NCBI RefSeq assembly: GCF_900269665.1
Contig: NZ_LT985361.1
Location: 1,140,350-1,204,349 of the forward strand
Direction: 5' to 3'
Origin: Nocardia suismassiliense
GTDB lineage: Bacteria > Actinomycetota > Actinomycetes > Mycobacteriales > Mycobacteriaceae
DNA: 64,000 bases
This document shows, in pieces, positions 24,395-33,217 of the stretch (positions are counted from its first letter, which is position 1; every line of letters starts with the position of its first letter). Below the pieces are notes generated by a model. That model saw only the letters and a program-made list of their open reading frames with translations. It was not told the origin of the DNA and ran no database searches. The translations under genes and the position numbers were made by a program.

Positions 24395-25063
24395 GTGCGA
24401 CGCTTCGAATTTCCGGTGGACCGCAAGCATGCCCATGCGGTCAACGAAGTCTTCGCCGACCAGCGGCGGCTACGGATCATGGCGCTGGCCGCCGCGGTCG
24501 TCGCGACGGCGTGCGCCGCGTATCTGATCTGGCTGGACCACCCGTGGGCCTATCTGCTGGCCGTCGCCTTCGTGCTCGGCGCGGTGGTGGCGCTGTGGGT
24601 GGCCTTCTGGACCGCGCGGCACGCCAGCATCGACAAGCTGTACACCGACGGTGAGCTCGTGCCCGCGGTGGTCTCGGAGACCTACCCGTCGAGCGTGGTG
24701 CTGCTCGCCCTGGTCGATGTGGCCAAGCCGGGCGCCACCGATTCCCGCTACGCACTGGTGATCCGCCGGGTCCGCGCGCTGCCCGGTCATGCGGCGGAGG
24801 CGGGAGAGCGGGTGCCCGCAGTCGCTGTACGCACCGATCGCGCGCCGCGGCAGGTGGGTGAGCGCTGGCAGTCGGTCAGCGCCATGCCGATCGCCTGGGG
24901 CACCACGGACGAGGCGGTCATCGAACGCGCCCGCGCCGCGATCAGCGACATCGAATGGCGTTTGCTCACCGACAATCTCGCGCTCCCCGACAAGGTGCGG
25001 CGCGCGCCCGCCAAGCGGCTGCTGCTGGATCCGGATCAGTTGCCGGGCGATCTCGGGTCCTGA
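24395..25063 (+). CDS. DUF3239-like membrane-anchored protein
   Basis: The 222-residue protein starts VRRFEFPVDRKHAHAVNEVFADQRRLR, followed by two hydrophobic helices (about 29-47 and 52-72). A soluble C-terminal domain of about 145 residues (YTDGELVPAVVSETYPSSVVLLALVDVAK...) has beta-rich character and a conserved-looking RVPAVAVRTDR. The short basic N-terminus, paired helices and cytoplasmic domain fit DUF3239 of corynebacteria and nocardiae. The function is unknown. GTG 24395 follows GGAATAGGG. It lies 41 bp after the XPB stop and 53 bp before the LysE gene. Confidence 0.6.
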   Translation: MRRFEFPVDRKHAHAVNEVFADQRRLRIMALAAAVVATACAAYLIWLDHPWAYLLAVAFVLGAVVALWVAFWTARHASIDKLYTDGELVPAVVSETYPSSVVLLALVDVAKPGATDSRYALVIRRVRALPGHAAEAGERVPAVAVRTDRAPRQVGERWQSVSAMPIAWGTTDEAVIERARAAISDIEWRLLTDNLALPDKVRRAPAKRLLLDPDQLPGDLGS

Positions 25064-25104
25064 GTCCGCCGGCGATCTACCCTTTTTCGGGTTGCGCGCC
25101 CGCT

Positions 25105-25110
25105 TAGACT
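25105..25110 (+). promoter_or_regulatory. -10 element of the second LysE gene
   Basis: TAGACT ends 6 nt before the ATG at 25117, implying a leaderless transcript. Confidence 0.5.
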
Positions 25111-25116
25111 CCGTAA

Positions 25117-25755
25117 ATGGTTCCAATGTCCAACCTGCTGGCGTTTCTCGCGGCGGCGACCATCCTCATCATCGTCCCCGGGCCCGGTGTGCTGTTCACC
25201 ATCGGACGTGCGCTCACGCTCGGCAGGCGCGCGGCGCTGCTCTCGGTGGCCGGGCACTGCATCGGTGTCTTCTTCGTGCTGCTGCTGGTCGCGGTGGGGC
25301 TGGGCACCTTGCTCATGGCCTCGTCGCTGGCGCTCACCGTGATCAAGTTCGCAGGCGCGCTGTACCTGATGTACCTGGGGGTCCAGGCGTTCCGTGAGCG
25401 CAAGTCGCTGCGCGCCGCGCTGGGCACCACGATCGAGTCCGTACCGGACGCGAAGGTGCTGCGGCAGAGCATCATCGTCGGGCTGACCAACCCCAAGGCG
25501 ATCGTCTTCTTCGCGGCGATCCTGCCGCATTTCGCCGAGCCCGCCGCCGGCTCGCTGCCGCTGCAATTCCTGATCCTCGGCTCCGTTTTCCTGGCGGTGG
25601 CCGTGGTGTCCGACAGTGCCTGGGCCCTGCTCGCGGCCTCGGCCCGGACCTGGTTCGCCCGCTCGCCACGTCGGCTCGAAGCGGTCGGCGGGGCAGGCGG
25701 GATGATGATCGTCGGCCTCGGCGCGTCGGTGGCGCTCAGCGGCAGCACGGACTGA
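25117..25755 (+). CDS. LysE/RhtB-family translocator
   Basis: The 212-residue membrane protein has six hydrophobic segments and the family motifs IIVPGPGVLFTIGRALTLGRRAALLSVAGHCIG, FAGALYLMYLGVQAFRERKS and GLTNPKAIVFFAAILPHF. It is about as similar to the 17628-18287 protein as unrelated LysE members are, so this is not a recent duplication. The substrate is unknown. It has its own promoter and no divergent LysR regulator. Confidence 0.88.
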   Translation: MVPMSNLLAFLAAATILIIVPGPGVLFTIGRALTLGRRAALLSVAGHCIGVFFVLLLVAVGLGTLLMASSLALTVIKFAGALYLMYLGVQAFRERKSLRAALGTTIESVPDAKVLRQSIIVGLTNPKAIVFFAAILPHFAEPAAGSLPLQFLILGSVFLAVAVVSDSAWALLAASARTWFARSPRRLEAVGGAGGMMIVGLGASVALSGSTD

Positions 25756-25761
25756 ACCGGC

Positions 25762-25793
25762 TACCATCCATCGGGGTCGGTACGGCCGTACCG
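25762..25793 (+). promoter_or_regulatory. Promoter with downstream 16-bp palindrome before the M1 peptidase
   Basis: TACCAT (25762-25767) fits a -10 element, and CGGTACGGCCGTACCG (25778-25793) is a perfect 16-bp palindrome immediately downstream, about where transcription would start. This position suits a repressor roadblock. The gene starts at 25827 after an AAGGGG ribosome site. Confidence 0.5.
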
Positions 25794-25826
25794 GAAGGTG
25801 GGGGGCGAAAAAGGGGTGGTTGTCGA

Positions 25827-27230
25827 ATGAGGTTGTCCGGCTGGATAAGCGCCGCGGTAGTGGGCGCACTGGTCACCGCCGCGGTCCCCGCTGCCGCCCA
25901 ACCGCCGCCCGATCCGATCACCGGGTCGTCCGGGCTCGGCGACCCGTACTACCCCGAGGACGGTAACGGCGGTTACGACGTCCGCCACTACGACGTCACC
26001 ATCGACTACGACCCGCCGAGCCACCAGCTCACCGGGTCGACCCGCATCGACGCCGTGTCGACCCAGGCGCTGCGCGCGTTCAACCTCGACTTCGCCGGGC
26101 CGGACGTGCGCGTGGTGTCGGTGAACAACCTGCCCGCCGCATTCCACCGCAACGGCGCGCACGAACTCACCGTCACGCCCATGCTGCCGCTGCTGCCCGG
26201 CCTGCCCTTCACGGTGACCGTGGACTACGCCGGTCCCGCCGCGAACACCGAGGGCGAGGGCTGGACGTTCGCGCCGAGCGGCGGTGCCTTCGCGGCGGGC
26301 GAGCCGCATTCGGCCACCACCTGGTACCCGCTCAACGACACCCCGCTGGACAAGGCCACTTTCGCGCTGCACGCCACCGTTCCCGCGGAATGGGAGGTCG
26401 TCTCCAACGGTGTGCGCACCCAGGACGTGGTGCAGGGCGAGCGGCGGACCGTCAGCTGGGAGGCCCGGCAGCCGGTGCTCGGCTACCTGACCACGGTGGC
26501 GATCGACAAGTTCAGCTTCCTGGACCAGCAGCGCGCCAACGGCACCCCGCTGATCAGCGCCTTCGCCCCGGGAGCCGAACGCAACCGGGAGACCGAGCAG
26601 CGGCTGCCGGAGATCCTCGACTTCATCGAAAGCCTCTACGGCCCTTACCCGTTCGACTCGTCGGGCGGCATCTACGTGGACGCCGACATCATGTTCTCGC
26701 TGGAGACCCAGACCCGCCCGATCTACGCGCCGTGGACGGATTTGCCGACCGTGGTGCACGAGATCGCGCACCAGTGGTGGGGTGATTCGGTATCGGTGCG
26801 CCAGTGGTCCGATATCTGCCTCAATGAATGCTTCGCCAGCTACACCGCCGACTATCTGTGGCCGGAGTACAAGGAAGGCAAGGACGTCGACCAGCAGTAC
26901 CGCGAGACCATTCAGCAGTTCCTGGGCAACGGCGAGTTCTGGCAGATACCGCTGGGAAACCCCGGTGCCGGAACGGAATTCACCTCCGTCTACTACCGCG
27001 GTCCGCTGTTCCTGCACGCGTTGCGCAAGCAGCTCGGTGACGACGTGTTCTTCGCTACGGTGCGAGAGTTCAACGCGCGCTACGTGTATGGGAACGCGTC
27101 CATGCCGGAGTTCCGCACGTTCGTCCAGTCGAAGTCGCCTACGGACCTGACCGGGTTCTTCGACGCCTGGCTCAACCAGACGGCGCCGCCACCGGAGCAG
27201 TACCTCTTCCCGGGCGGCCTGCGCGGCTGA
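25827..27230 (+). CDS. Secreted M1-family zinc metallopeptidase
   Basis: The 467-residue gluzincin has a signal peptide (MRLSGWISAAVVGALVTAAVP, cleavage near AAAQPP). The N-terminal beta domain (about 45-220) is followed by the catalytic domain with HEIAHQWWGDS (zinc motif, near residue 311) and NECFASY 18 residues on, supplying the third zinc ligand. The YLTTVAIDKF strand and LDKATFALHATVP are typical of M1. The GxMEN exopeptidase motif is replaced by DADIMFSLETQT, so the usual aminopeptidase N-terminus anchor is not obvious. It is shorter than full M1 aminopeptidases, lacking the large helical C-terminal domain. Confidence 0.9.
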   Translation: MRLSGWISAAVVGALVTAAVPAAAQPPPDPITGSSGLGDPYYPEDGNGGYDVRHYDVTIDYDPPSHQLTGSTRIDAVSTQALRAFNLDFAGPDVRVVSVNNLPAAFHRNGAHELTVTPMLPLLPGLPFTVTVDYAGPAANTEGEGWTFAPSGGAFAAGEPHSATTWYPLNDTPLDKATFALHATVPAEWEVVSNGVRTQDVVQGERRTVSWEARQPVLGYLTTVAIDKFSFLDQQRANGTPLISAFAPGAERNRETEQRLPEILDFIESLYGPYPFDSSGGIYVDADIMFSLETQTRPIYAPWTDLPTVVHEIAHQWWGDSVSVRQWSDICLNECFASYTADYLWPEYKEGKDVDQQYRETIQQFLGNGEFWQIPLGNPGAGTEFTSVYYRGPLFLHALRKQLGDDVFFATVREFNARYVYGNASMPEFRTFVQSKSPTDLTGFFDAWLNQTAPPPEQYLFPGGLRG

Positions 27231-27240
27231 GCCGGCTTCG

Positions 27241-28062
27241 TTAGTCGCCGTCGACGCGCTCGCGCGCCCGCTCGACCCACCGCTCCACTCGATCGAGCTG
27301 TCGCTGCGCCGAGCGCAACTGGTCCTGGGCCGTGCGTTCGGTCGTGCGGCAGAACTGACGCTCCTGCTCCGCGCGGGCGAGCTCTTCCTTCAACTCGGTG
27401 ATCCGGGCATCGATGTCACCCAGCTGATCGGCTGCCCGCTCGACCTCCTCGTGCGCTGAATCCCTTGCCTCCCGGGCAGATTCGAGTGCCTCCAGCGCGT
27501 CGTCCAGTTCCTGGCGGGGGTTGTCCTCGGCCGGTTCCGCAGCGGCGGGCTCGGGTGCCTCGTCGTCGACCGCGACCAGGCCCGGACCGGCGGGGCCGAA
27601 GCCCTCGTAGGTCGCCGCGGTCGCCAATGTTCCCGAGTGCACCTGCTCGGCGACGTCCGGGTCGGCCAGCGCCGCGGTCAAGGTCTGGCCGATCTCGCGC
27701 AGCACGCCCTCGTTCACCGGATGTCCGTGCTGCTCGGCCAGTGTGCCCGCCTTCTTCGCGAGCGCGTTGACCGCCTGCTGCCGCTGCCCGGTGAGGCTGC
27801 GCAGCTCGTCGCCGGAGAGTTTCCGCTGCGCCGAGCGCAGCGCCGCGCCCAGCTGTAGCAGCGCCTCGACGTCCGCGGGAGCCTCGCGGGCCAGCAGATT
27901 CACCGTCCACGCGGTGACCGTGGGTTTACGCAATTTGCCGATGGCGGTCGCGAGCTCCTTGTCGCCCGCCTCCTTGGCCGCTTTGACCTGGGCCGTGCGG
28001 GCAGCGACGAACTCACTCGGAGCGAGTCCGTACAAGTCGCGGGCAACGTCGTCCAGCGTCAT
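27241..28062 (-). CDS. Conserved coiled-coil protein of unknown function
   Basis: The 273-residue protein begins MTLDDVARDLYGLAPSEFVAARTAQVKAAKEAGDKELA. Its N-terminal domain (about 1-150) includes LRKPTVTAWTVNLLAR. An acidic linker follows (DDEAPEPAAAEPAEDNPRQE), then a C-terminal ~95-residue coiled coil (LDDALEALESAREARDSAHEEVERAADQ... through ELARAEQERQ). Such proteins are widespread in mycolata, with no established role. I start at ATG 28062 because TACGCT ends 8 nt upstream, giving a leaderless message; TTG 28071 is the alternative. Confidence 0.75.
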   Translation of the reverse strand: MTLDDVARDLYGLAPSEFVAARTAQVKAAKEAGDKELATAIGKLRKPTVTAWTVNLLAREAPADVEALLQLGAALRSAQRKLSGDELRSLTGQRQQAVNALAKKAGTLAEQHGHPVNEGVLREIGQTLTAALADPDVAEQVHSGTLATAATYEGFGPAGPGLVAVDDEAPEPAAAEPAEDNPRQELDDALEALESAREARDSAHEEVERAADQLGDIDARITELKEELARAEQERQFCRTTERTAQDQLRSAQRQLDRVERWVERARERVDGD

Positions 28063-28070
28063 ACTGGCCA

Positions 28071-28076
28071 AGCGTA
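28071..28076 (-). promoter_or_regulatory. -10 element of the coiled-coil protein gene
   Basis: On the minus strand TACGCT (TANNNT) ends 8 nt before ATG 28062. Confidence 0.45.
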
Positions 28077-28112
28077 ACGACTCGGTCTGTCGAAGCGAAA
28101 GAACCCACGTAT

Positions 28113-28126
28113 TGGACGAACGTCCA
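28113..28126. promoter_or_regulatory. TGGACG-AA-CGTCCA palindrome
   Basis: This 14-bp perfect palindrome lies between the divergent starts of the coiled-coil gene (28062, minus) and a small hydrophobic frame (28131, plus). It has the look of a TetR-type operator. Confidence 0.35.
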
Positions 28127-28130
28127 CGTT

Positions 28131-28244
28131 ATGGGTGATACGCGAAAGGCGTTGCTAGTGAACTTCTTTGGATTGCAAGTGCTCGGCAGTCTGCTCCCGA
28201 GGATCCTCGGGTACGCGTTGCTCGGCATGTCCTACATGTTTTAG
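28131..28244 (+). CDS. Possible small hydrophobic protein (37 aa)
   Basis: ATG frame of 38 codons encoding MGDTRKALLVNFFGLQVLG at the start and GYALLGMSYMF at the end. A charged N-terminus is followed by one hydrophobic segment of roughly 27 residues, as in small membrane proteins. No ribosome-binding site is visible, but a palindrome lies 5-18 bp upstream. I do not recognise a family. It may be a chance frame. Confidence 0.25.
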   Translation: MGDTRKALLVNFFGLQVLGSLLPRILGYALLGMSYMF

Positions 28245-28363
28245 GCCCGTCGTTTCCCGTCCGCTGATATCACCCCAGGAGCTGATGCGGCCGTACTCGG
28301 CGTCCGGGTATCCTCACCGCGTTCGCGAGCGGCGTGAATGTGTTCGGTGAGAGAGGTTTTCAG

Positions 28364-28894
28364 GTGAAGTTTCCAGGAGCGAGGCTGCTGGCACGCGTGG
28401 TGCTTGCCCTCGTAGCGGTGGCGGCGGTGGTCGTCACGGTGGTCGGTTGTTCGGCGGCCAAGGATGCCAGCAAGTCCGACACGGCCAAGGCCAATGTCGG
28501 TGACTGCATCAATGTCACCAAGAGTTCGTCGACCGACGCCAAGACCGAGCCGGTCGACTGCTCGTCGGAGAAGGCGGTCTACAAGATCGCGCAGACCTTC
28601 GACAAGAAGACCGAGTGCCCGACCGACTACACCTCCTATGAGGAGACCCTCGCGGGCGGCACCACCGCCTTCCTGTGCCTGGCGCCCAACTTCAAGCAGG
28701 GCAGCTGCTACAACGAGAGCCCGGCCACCGGCTACAAGCACGTGGACTGCACTACCCCCGAGGCCAGCTTCAAGGTGGTGAAGCGGATCGACGGCGAAGC
28801 CGACGAGCTGCTGTGCGGGGCCGACGCGGACAGCTTCCGCCTCATCTCGGAGACCCCGAAGATCACCTTCTGCCTGGCCAAGCCCAAGGCCTGA
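28364..28894 (+). CDS. lppU: LppU-family lipoprotein
   Basis: The 176-residue exported lipoprotein has an N-terminal helix (ARLLARVVLALVAVAAVVVTVVGC) ending in a lipobox VVGC, followed by a Ser/Lys/Thr-rich linker. The mature part carries paired cysteines in a VGDCINV...PVDCSSEKAVYKI...TECPTDY...FLCLAPNFKQGSCYN...VDCTTPEASFKVVKRI pattern, an apparent twofold repeat of about 65 residues typical of LppU/septum-formation-like domains. Its role is unknown. GTG 28364 follows GAGAGG; the in-frame GTG at 28334 upstream lacks such a site. It abuts the stop codon of the convergent helicase-associated gene. Confidence 0.8.
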   Translation: MKFPGARLLARVVLALVAVAAVVVTVVGCSAAKDASKSDTAKANVGDCINVTKSSSTDAKTEPVDCSSEKAVYKIAQTFDKKTECPTDYTSYEETLAGGTTAFLCLAPNFKQGSCYNESPATGYKHVDCTTPEASFKVVKRIDGEADELLCGADADSFRLISETPKITFCLAKPKA

Positions 28895-31189
28895 TCATTC
28901 GAGCAGGGCGACCGACGCGATCCGGTGCAGCGTGAAGTGCCGGACCGCGCCGGTCACCGGGTCGAGCGCGTCGAGCTGGCCGTTGCCGACCTTGAGCGGC
29001 TCCACCACGCGCTGCGTCGCCACGCCGGAGGCGTCGACGTAGCCGATGTTCACCGACCGCCGCACCCGCGCCGCCAATTGCAGCAGCGCCAGGGTCGCCG
29101 CGGTATTGGTGCGGGTGCCATCCATTCGCACCGACTGTCCGGAGCGGGCGCTGGTGGCGCGGTCGGCCGCGCGCAGCTCGGTGACGAGCAGCTCCAGCTG
29201 TTCGGTGCTCGGCGGCGTCGGCCGCCACGGCGGCCTGGCATTGGGCCGCGCCGAGATCCGGGCGCCCCGCTGGCGCAGATCCACGATGATGCCCGAGGAA
29301 TCCTCGCCCGCCGGCGCGAAACCGGCCGCGCGCAGCTGCTCGAGCACCTCGCCGAGCGGCGCCTGGGCGATCGCCACCGTCGGCGCGATGGCCCGCAGCG
29401 CCAGCGCCCCGGCCACCGGCGCGGCCAGCACCTGGGCCAGCAGCGCCGGGTCGTCGCTGCGCAGGAACGACTGGGCCATGCCCGCGCGCAACTGCCCGTG
29501 CCGCCGGGCGACATCGTCGATCAGATAGGTCAGCGCCTGCGGAATCGGGGTCCGCGAATGCTTCGTGAACAGCGCGTGCAGTTCGGCCGCGGTGAGCCCG
29601 GCATCGAGCGCGCGCCGCACCGACGTTTCGCTGATGCGGTAAACCGTTGCCGCACCGGCGGATTCGACGTCGGCGACCAGCTCGACCCGATGCTGTAACT
29701 CGGCGGTGAGCGGGCCGGGCGCGATCACCGTCAGATCCGCTTGCACGAGCACGTGATCGACCGGCGCGGGCAGCGCCGCCTCCATCGCGGCCTCGGCATC
29801 GGCGGCGCTGGTCGGCGCGCCGTGCAGCAGCGCGCGAGCAGGCGAGCCGAGCGCGCCACGGCCGACGAAGCCGAGCGCGGCGGCCTCGGCCAGCGTCTGC
29901 TGCACCGCCTCCAGCCGGAAGTGCCTGCGCCAGCGCGGTTGCCGCCAGGCGAGCACGCGGCCGATATCGGCGGGGGTGAGGGCGCTGCCGGACGGATACT
30001 CGGCGAGCAGGCCGAGCATGGCGTGCCGGTCGCGCGGCGCGTGCGGGTTGCGCAGCTCCAGTGCGAGCGCCGCGAGGGGTTTGTCGTTGGCGTCGCGCAT
30101 GCCGATCATCCATGGCATCCGGTCCAATTCGAGCCAGGCCATGGCCAACGCGACCCAGCGGCGAGCCAGTGGGGCTTCGAGCCACGCGTCGACCGCGGGG
30201 GTCGGCGCCCAGAAATCGTCGGCCGAGTCGACCTCCGGCGGCGGGTCCGGCAAACCCTTTTCGATCAGTCGGGCGGCGGCCAGCAGTTCGACCAGCAAAC
30301 CCGCGCGGGGCTCGTCGATGCCTGTCTGTTTGGCAATGCGACGTAGCTCCCGCACGCCGAGCCCGCCCGCGCGCAGAGCGGGGGCCGGTGCCTGGCCGAG
30401 GATGTCGAGGACGGCGGTGCAGTGCCGGAGCAGTTCGCCCACTTCGCCTGCCGCGACGGCATTCACGTCGGCGGCGGCCTGCTTCTTCGGTTTCGGGGCA
30501 GGCGGCGTCAACGCGTGCGGATGCGTAACCGGCTCGTCGCGCAGCACCTGTCCGACGGTGACGGGCAGCTCGACCGTCTCGTCATCGATCCGGTTCAGCA
30601 GCCTGCGGGCCAGTAGCTGCTGGACCGGCCGGTCGGCCGGCGTGCCCGGCGCGGCGTCCCTGGTGCGCCCGCGCGGGCCGGTGCCGGCCAGCTTGTCCAG
30701 CAGCGCCCGCGCCGCCGAGGTGAGGTCGGGCAGTGCCTCGCGCACTTCGGGTTCGGTGAGCGAATCGGGAATCTCGGTGGTGCTGCCGATCGGCCAGGGC
30801 AGCGCCTCGACGGCCGCGGTGATCAGATGCAGCTCGTCCTCGCTGGTCCAGACCAGGGCGCGGGCGGTCAATCGATCGATGGCCGCGTCGATCGCGGCGG
30901 CGGGCACGCGATCGCTCAGCTGCACGTGCAGCTCGGCGCGCGTCAGCGGGGCGCCGTTGCTGTCGGTCCGCGTCACCCCGTGCACCGCAAGCGTTTCCAG
31001 GATCGCGAAATCGAGAGTGTCCAGGTCATCGGTGGCGCGCAGCACCGAGGCGCGCTGCTCGGCCCGCGCGGCCAGCACGGCCATCGACGAGGGCAGCGGC
31101 ACAGCCAGATCGGGCCGGAGCTGGAGCAGCGTTACCAATTGGGCATCAGTACGCGCACCCAACCACCCGGCTAAGGAGGTCGCGGTCAT
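28895..31189 (-). CDS. Helicase-associated protein (XPB/Ssl2-like C-terminal domain), partner of XPB
   Basis: The 764-residue protein has no P-loop or DEAD motif. It is built of winged-helix-like and helicase-C-terminal-associated segments, including [92 protein letters not shown]. This is the XPB/Ssl2-like C-terminal family block. The final ~95 residues ([54 protein letters not shown]) resemble a WYL domain. The mycobacterial homologue lies beside the XPB gene. Here it is 4.5 kb away. The start is ATG 31189, with TAGGCT 7 nt upstream (leaderless). The upstream extension is not family-like. Confidence 0.85.
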   Translation of the reverse strand: MTATSLAGWLGARTDAQLVTLLQLRPDLAVPLPSSMAVLAARAEQRASVLRATDDLDTLDFAILETLAVHGVTRTDSNGAPLTRAELHVQLSDRVPAAAIDAAIDRLTARALVWTSEDELHLITAAVEALPWPIGSTTEIPDSLTEPEVREALPDLTSAARALLDKLAGTGPRGRTRDAAPGTPADRPVQQLLARRLLNRIDDETVELPVTVGQVLRDEPVTHPHALTPPAPKPKKQAAADVNAVAAGEVGELLRHCTAVLDILGQAPAPALRAGGLGVRELRRIAKQTGIDEPRAGLLVELLAAARLIEKGLPDPPPEVDSADDFWAPTPAVDAWLEAPLARRWVALAMAWLELDRMPWMIGMRDANDKPLAALALELRNPHAPRDRHAMLGLLAEYPSGSALTPADIGRVLAWRQPRWRRHFRLEAVQQTLAEAAALGFVGRGALGSPARALLHGAPTSAADAEAAMEAALPAPVDHVLVQADLTVIAPGPLTAELQHRVELVADVESAGAATVYRISETSVRRALDAGLTAAELHALFTKHSRTPIPQALTYLIDDVARRHGQLRAGMAQSFLRSDDPALLAQVLAAPVAGALALRAIAPTVAIAQAPLGEVLEQLRAAGFAPAGEDSSGIIVDLRQRGARISARPNARPPWRPTPPSTEQLELLVTELRAADRATSARSGQSVRMDGTRTNTAATLALLQLAARVRRSVNIGYVDASGVATQRVVEPLKVGNGQLDALDPVTGAVRHFTLHRIASVALLE

Positions 31190-31196
31190 CCGATCC

Positions 31197-31202
31197 AGCC
31201 TA
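31197..31202 (-). promoter_or_regulatory. -10 element of the helicase-associated gene
   Basis: On the minus strand TAGGCT ends 7 nt before ATG 31189, implying a leaderless transcript. Confidence 0.5.
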
Positions 31203-31239
31203 CGGTCTCGGGCCGTGGCCTGCCGGGGCGCACATCGGA

Positions 31240-31276
31240 TACCCACGTCACGCCCGATTTCGGTAGCACGTGGGTA
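31240..31276. promoter_or_regulatory. 9-bp inverted repeat upstream of the helicase-associated gene
   Basis: TACCCACGT (31240-31248) and ACGTGGGTA (31268-31276) are perfect inverted copies 19 bp apart, about 50-85 bp upstream of the predicted transcript start. They could be a dyad operator or activator site. Confidence 0.4.
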
Positions 31277-31377
31277 ACTCACCGAATATCGGCTGACTCC
31301 AGCGCGTCCCTACCGCCGGTCGCCGACGTGCCGAGCGCCACACCAGGGTCCGGCCTGAAGACTCGCAGCGGCGGCAT

Positions 31378-31383
31378 TAGCAT
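31378..31383 (+). promoter_or_regulatory. -10 element that fixes the start of the 62-residue protein gene
   Basis: TAGCAT ends 7 nt before GTG 31391. This places the transcript start at that GTG rather than at the ATG at 31382, which overlaps the -10. Confidence 0.5.
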
Positions 31384-31390
31384 GAGGCTT

Positions 31391-31579
31391 GTGGTGAACA
31401 AATCGAAGAAACCTTATGTCGACAACGGCTGGCCGAAGGTCGCCGAAGGTGACCACGCGGTCACCGAACTCTCGTCGACCCGTTCCGGTGGGCTCTCGCC
31501 GTACGGTGAGGACACCGAGTTTCCGGTCCCGGCGGATCAGCTGCCTTACATGCACCCGAACACGGTGATCAACCGCTGA
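31391..31579 (+). CDS. Small conserved acidic protein (62 aa), function unknown
   Basis: The frame begins [22 protein letters not shown] and ends [19 protein letters not shown]. It has no signal peptide, no membrane helix and no cysteine, and is rich in Pro and acidic residues. Its position, divergent from the helicase-associated gene, corresponds to a small hypothetical gene in mycobacteria. The GTG start is supported by a leaderless-type -10. It is followed by a 20-bp perfect terminator. Confidence 0.65.
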   Translation: MVNKSKKPYVDNGWPKVAEGDHAVTELSSTRSGGLSPYGEDTEFPVPADQLPYMHPNTVINR

Positions 31580-31603
31580 TTTCCGGACGGAAAGTCCGTA
31601 GAT

Positions 31604-31645
31604 ACGACTAAGGCCCCGCATCCTCGGATGCGGGGCCTTAGTCGT
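31604..31645. terminator. 20-bp perfect bidirectional terminator hairpin
   Basis: The arms 31604-31623 and 31626-31645 are perfectly complementary around a 2-nt loop (tc), with core AAGGCCCCGCATCC. It separates the 62-residue gene from the convergent rpfA gene and is the strongest hairpin in the window. Confidence 0.85.
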
Positions 31646-31651
31646 GGTCGA

Positions 31652-32455
<804 letters not shown>

Positions 32456-32615
32456 GAACGGTACGACGATCGCCGGGAAAAATCACCATTTGATAACCGG
32501 CGTGTACGAGCGGGTCTCGGTGCGGTCTCGGCGCCGACGTAGCCCCTTCTTTGCAGCTAGAAGCGGTGCGCTCAGAGCAGTGCCGGGCCGTCACCGGTCC
32601 GTGACCTCTCCGTTA

Positions 32616-32631
32616 TGTGACTAGGATCACA
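32616..32631. promoter_or_regulatory. CRP/cAMP receptor protein site upstream of rpfA
   Basis: TGTGACTAGGATCACA has perfect TGTGA/TCACA half-sites with a 6-bp spacer. Both flanking genes are on the minus strand and the gene on the other side ends at 32750, so rpfA is the only plausible target. A second dyad, GTCAC-N6-GTGAC, lies at 32590-32605. Between 32632 and 32749 I see nothing else. Confidence 0.75.
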
Positions 32632-32749
32632 GTCGGGATTTGGTAACGACAGACTCGGGTAACCCGTTCGCAGCCCGCTGGTGGCCGTTCCGTCAGATCG
32701 GCACCACGCGCAGGTCGGAGTCACCGCGACCGGTCGACAGTCGGGCGGA

Positions 32750-33016
32750 TCAGCGTGAGCGTCGGCCCGAACGCAGCGTGAAGACGATCGCGACGAGAAA
32801 CCCGAGCGGCGCGAGCATCGCGGCGAAATAGAGCCACAGCCCCGGCGTGCCGTCCGACAGCACCGGGATCAAGAAGATGGCGATGATCGCCAGCAATCCC
32901 AGCGCGAACAGCCCCAGCGCGACTTGCAGCAACCAATCACCCGGCCTGCGCCCACCGCCCCCGCTCGGTGCGGGATCGGCGTCGCTGGACGGTGGCGGAG
33001 CGGGAGGGTTCGTCAC
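32750..33016 (-). CDS. Small two-helix membrane protein, function unknown
   Basis: The 88-residue protein has a Pro/Ser/Gly-rich N-terminal cytoplasmic stretch (about 1-25). Two transmembrane helices follow ([25 protein letters not shown] and [22 protein letters not shown]), separated by a short polar loop with a DGTPG turn, and then a basic tail RSGRRSR. GTG 33016 is the likely start; the longer frame overlaps the opposing promoter region of the cold-shock gene. The position next to the cold-shock gene matches a small membrane protein gene in mycobacteria. Confidence 0.65.
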   Translation of the reverse strand: MTNPPAPPPSSDADPAPSGGGGRRPGDWLLQVALGLFALGLLAIIAIFLIPVLSDGTPGLWLYFAAMLAPLGFLVAIVFTLRSGRRSR

Positions 33017-33060
33017 CGCATGACCGTAAAACTGATGTGCTTGCGTTATGGGCACCGGGG

Positions 33061-33066
33061 TAGACT
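33061..33066 (+). promoter_or_regulatory. -10 element of the cold-shock gene
   Basis: TAGACT lies about 150 bp upstream of the cold-shock coding start, giving a long 5' untranslated region as is common for csp genes. A TTGCGT at 33041-33046 is too close for a standard -35. Confidence 0.4.
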
Positions 33067-33132
33067 CTTAGGCACGCGCGTCCCGCATCACTGCTGGGCG
33101 CGTTCTTTTCGCAAACAGAAAAGGATCTGCTC

Positions 33133-33201
33133 GTGGCGTTGTGCCGCAGCGGGTTCCGTGGACAGATGTGCTCGGGCCGGTGGGGTCCGAGTTTTCGATG
33201 A
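33133..33201 (+). CDS. Possible upstream ORF in the cold-shock leader (22 aa)
   Basis: GTG frame starting [17 protein letters not shown] and ending in TGA at 33199-33201. AAAAGGA sits 7 nt before the GTG, a better ribosome site than that of the main gene. Its stop lies 16 nt before the cold-shock start, so translation could be coupled. It may be a chance frame. Confidence 0.3.
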   Translation: MALCRSGFRGQMCSGRWGPSFR

Positions 33202-33217
33202 TGAACGGGTGAGCGCA

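Noticed and set aside
17628..25755. Two LysE-family genes as a recent duplication
   Set aside because: Their sequences share only family-level motifs, with different loop lengths and no extended identity.
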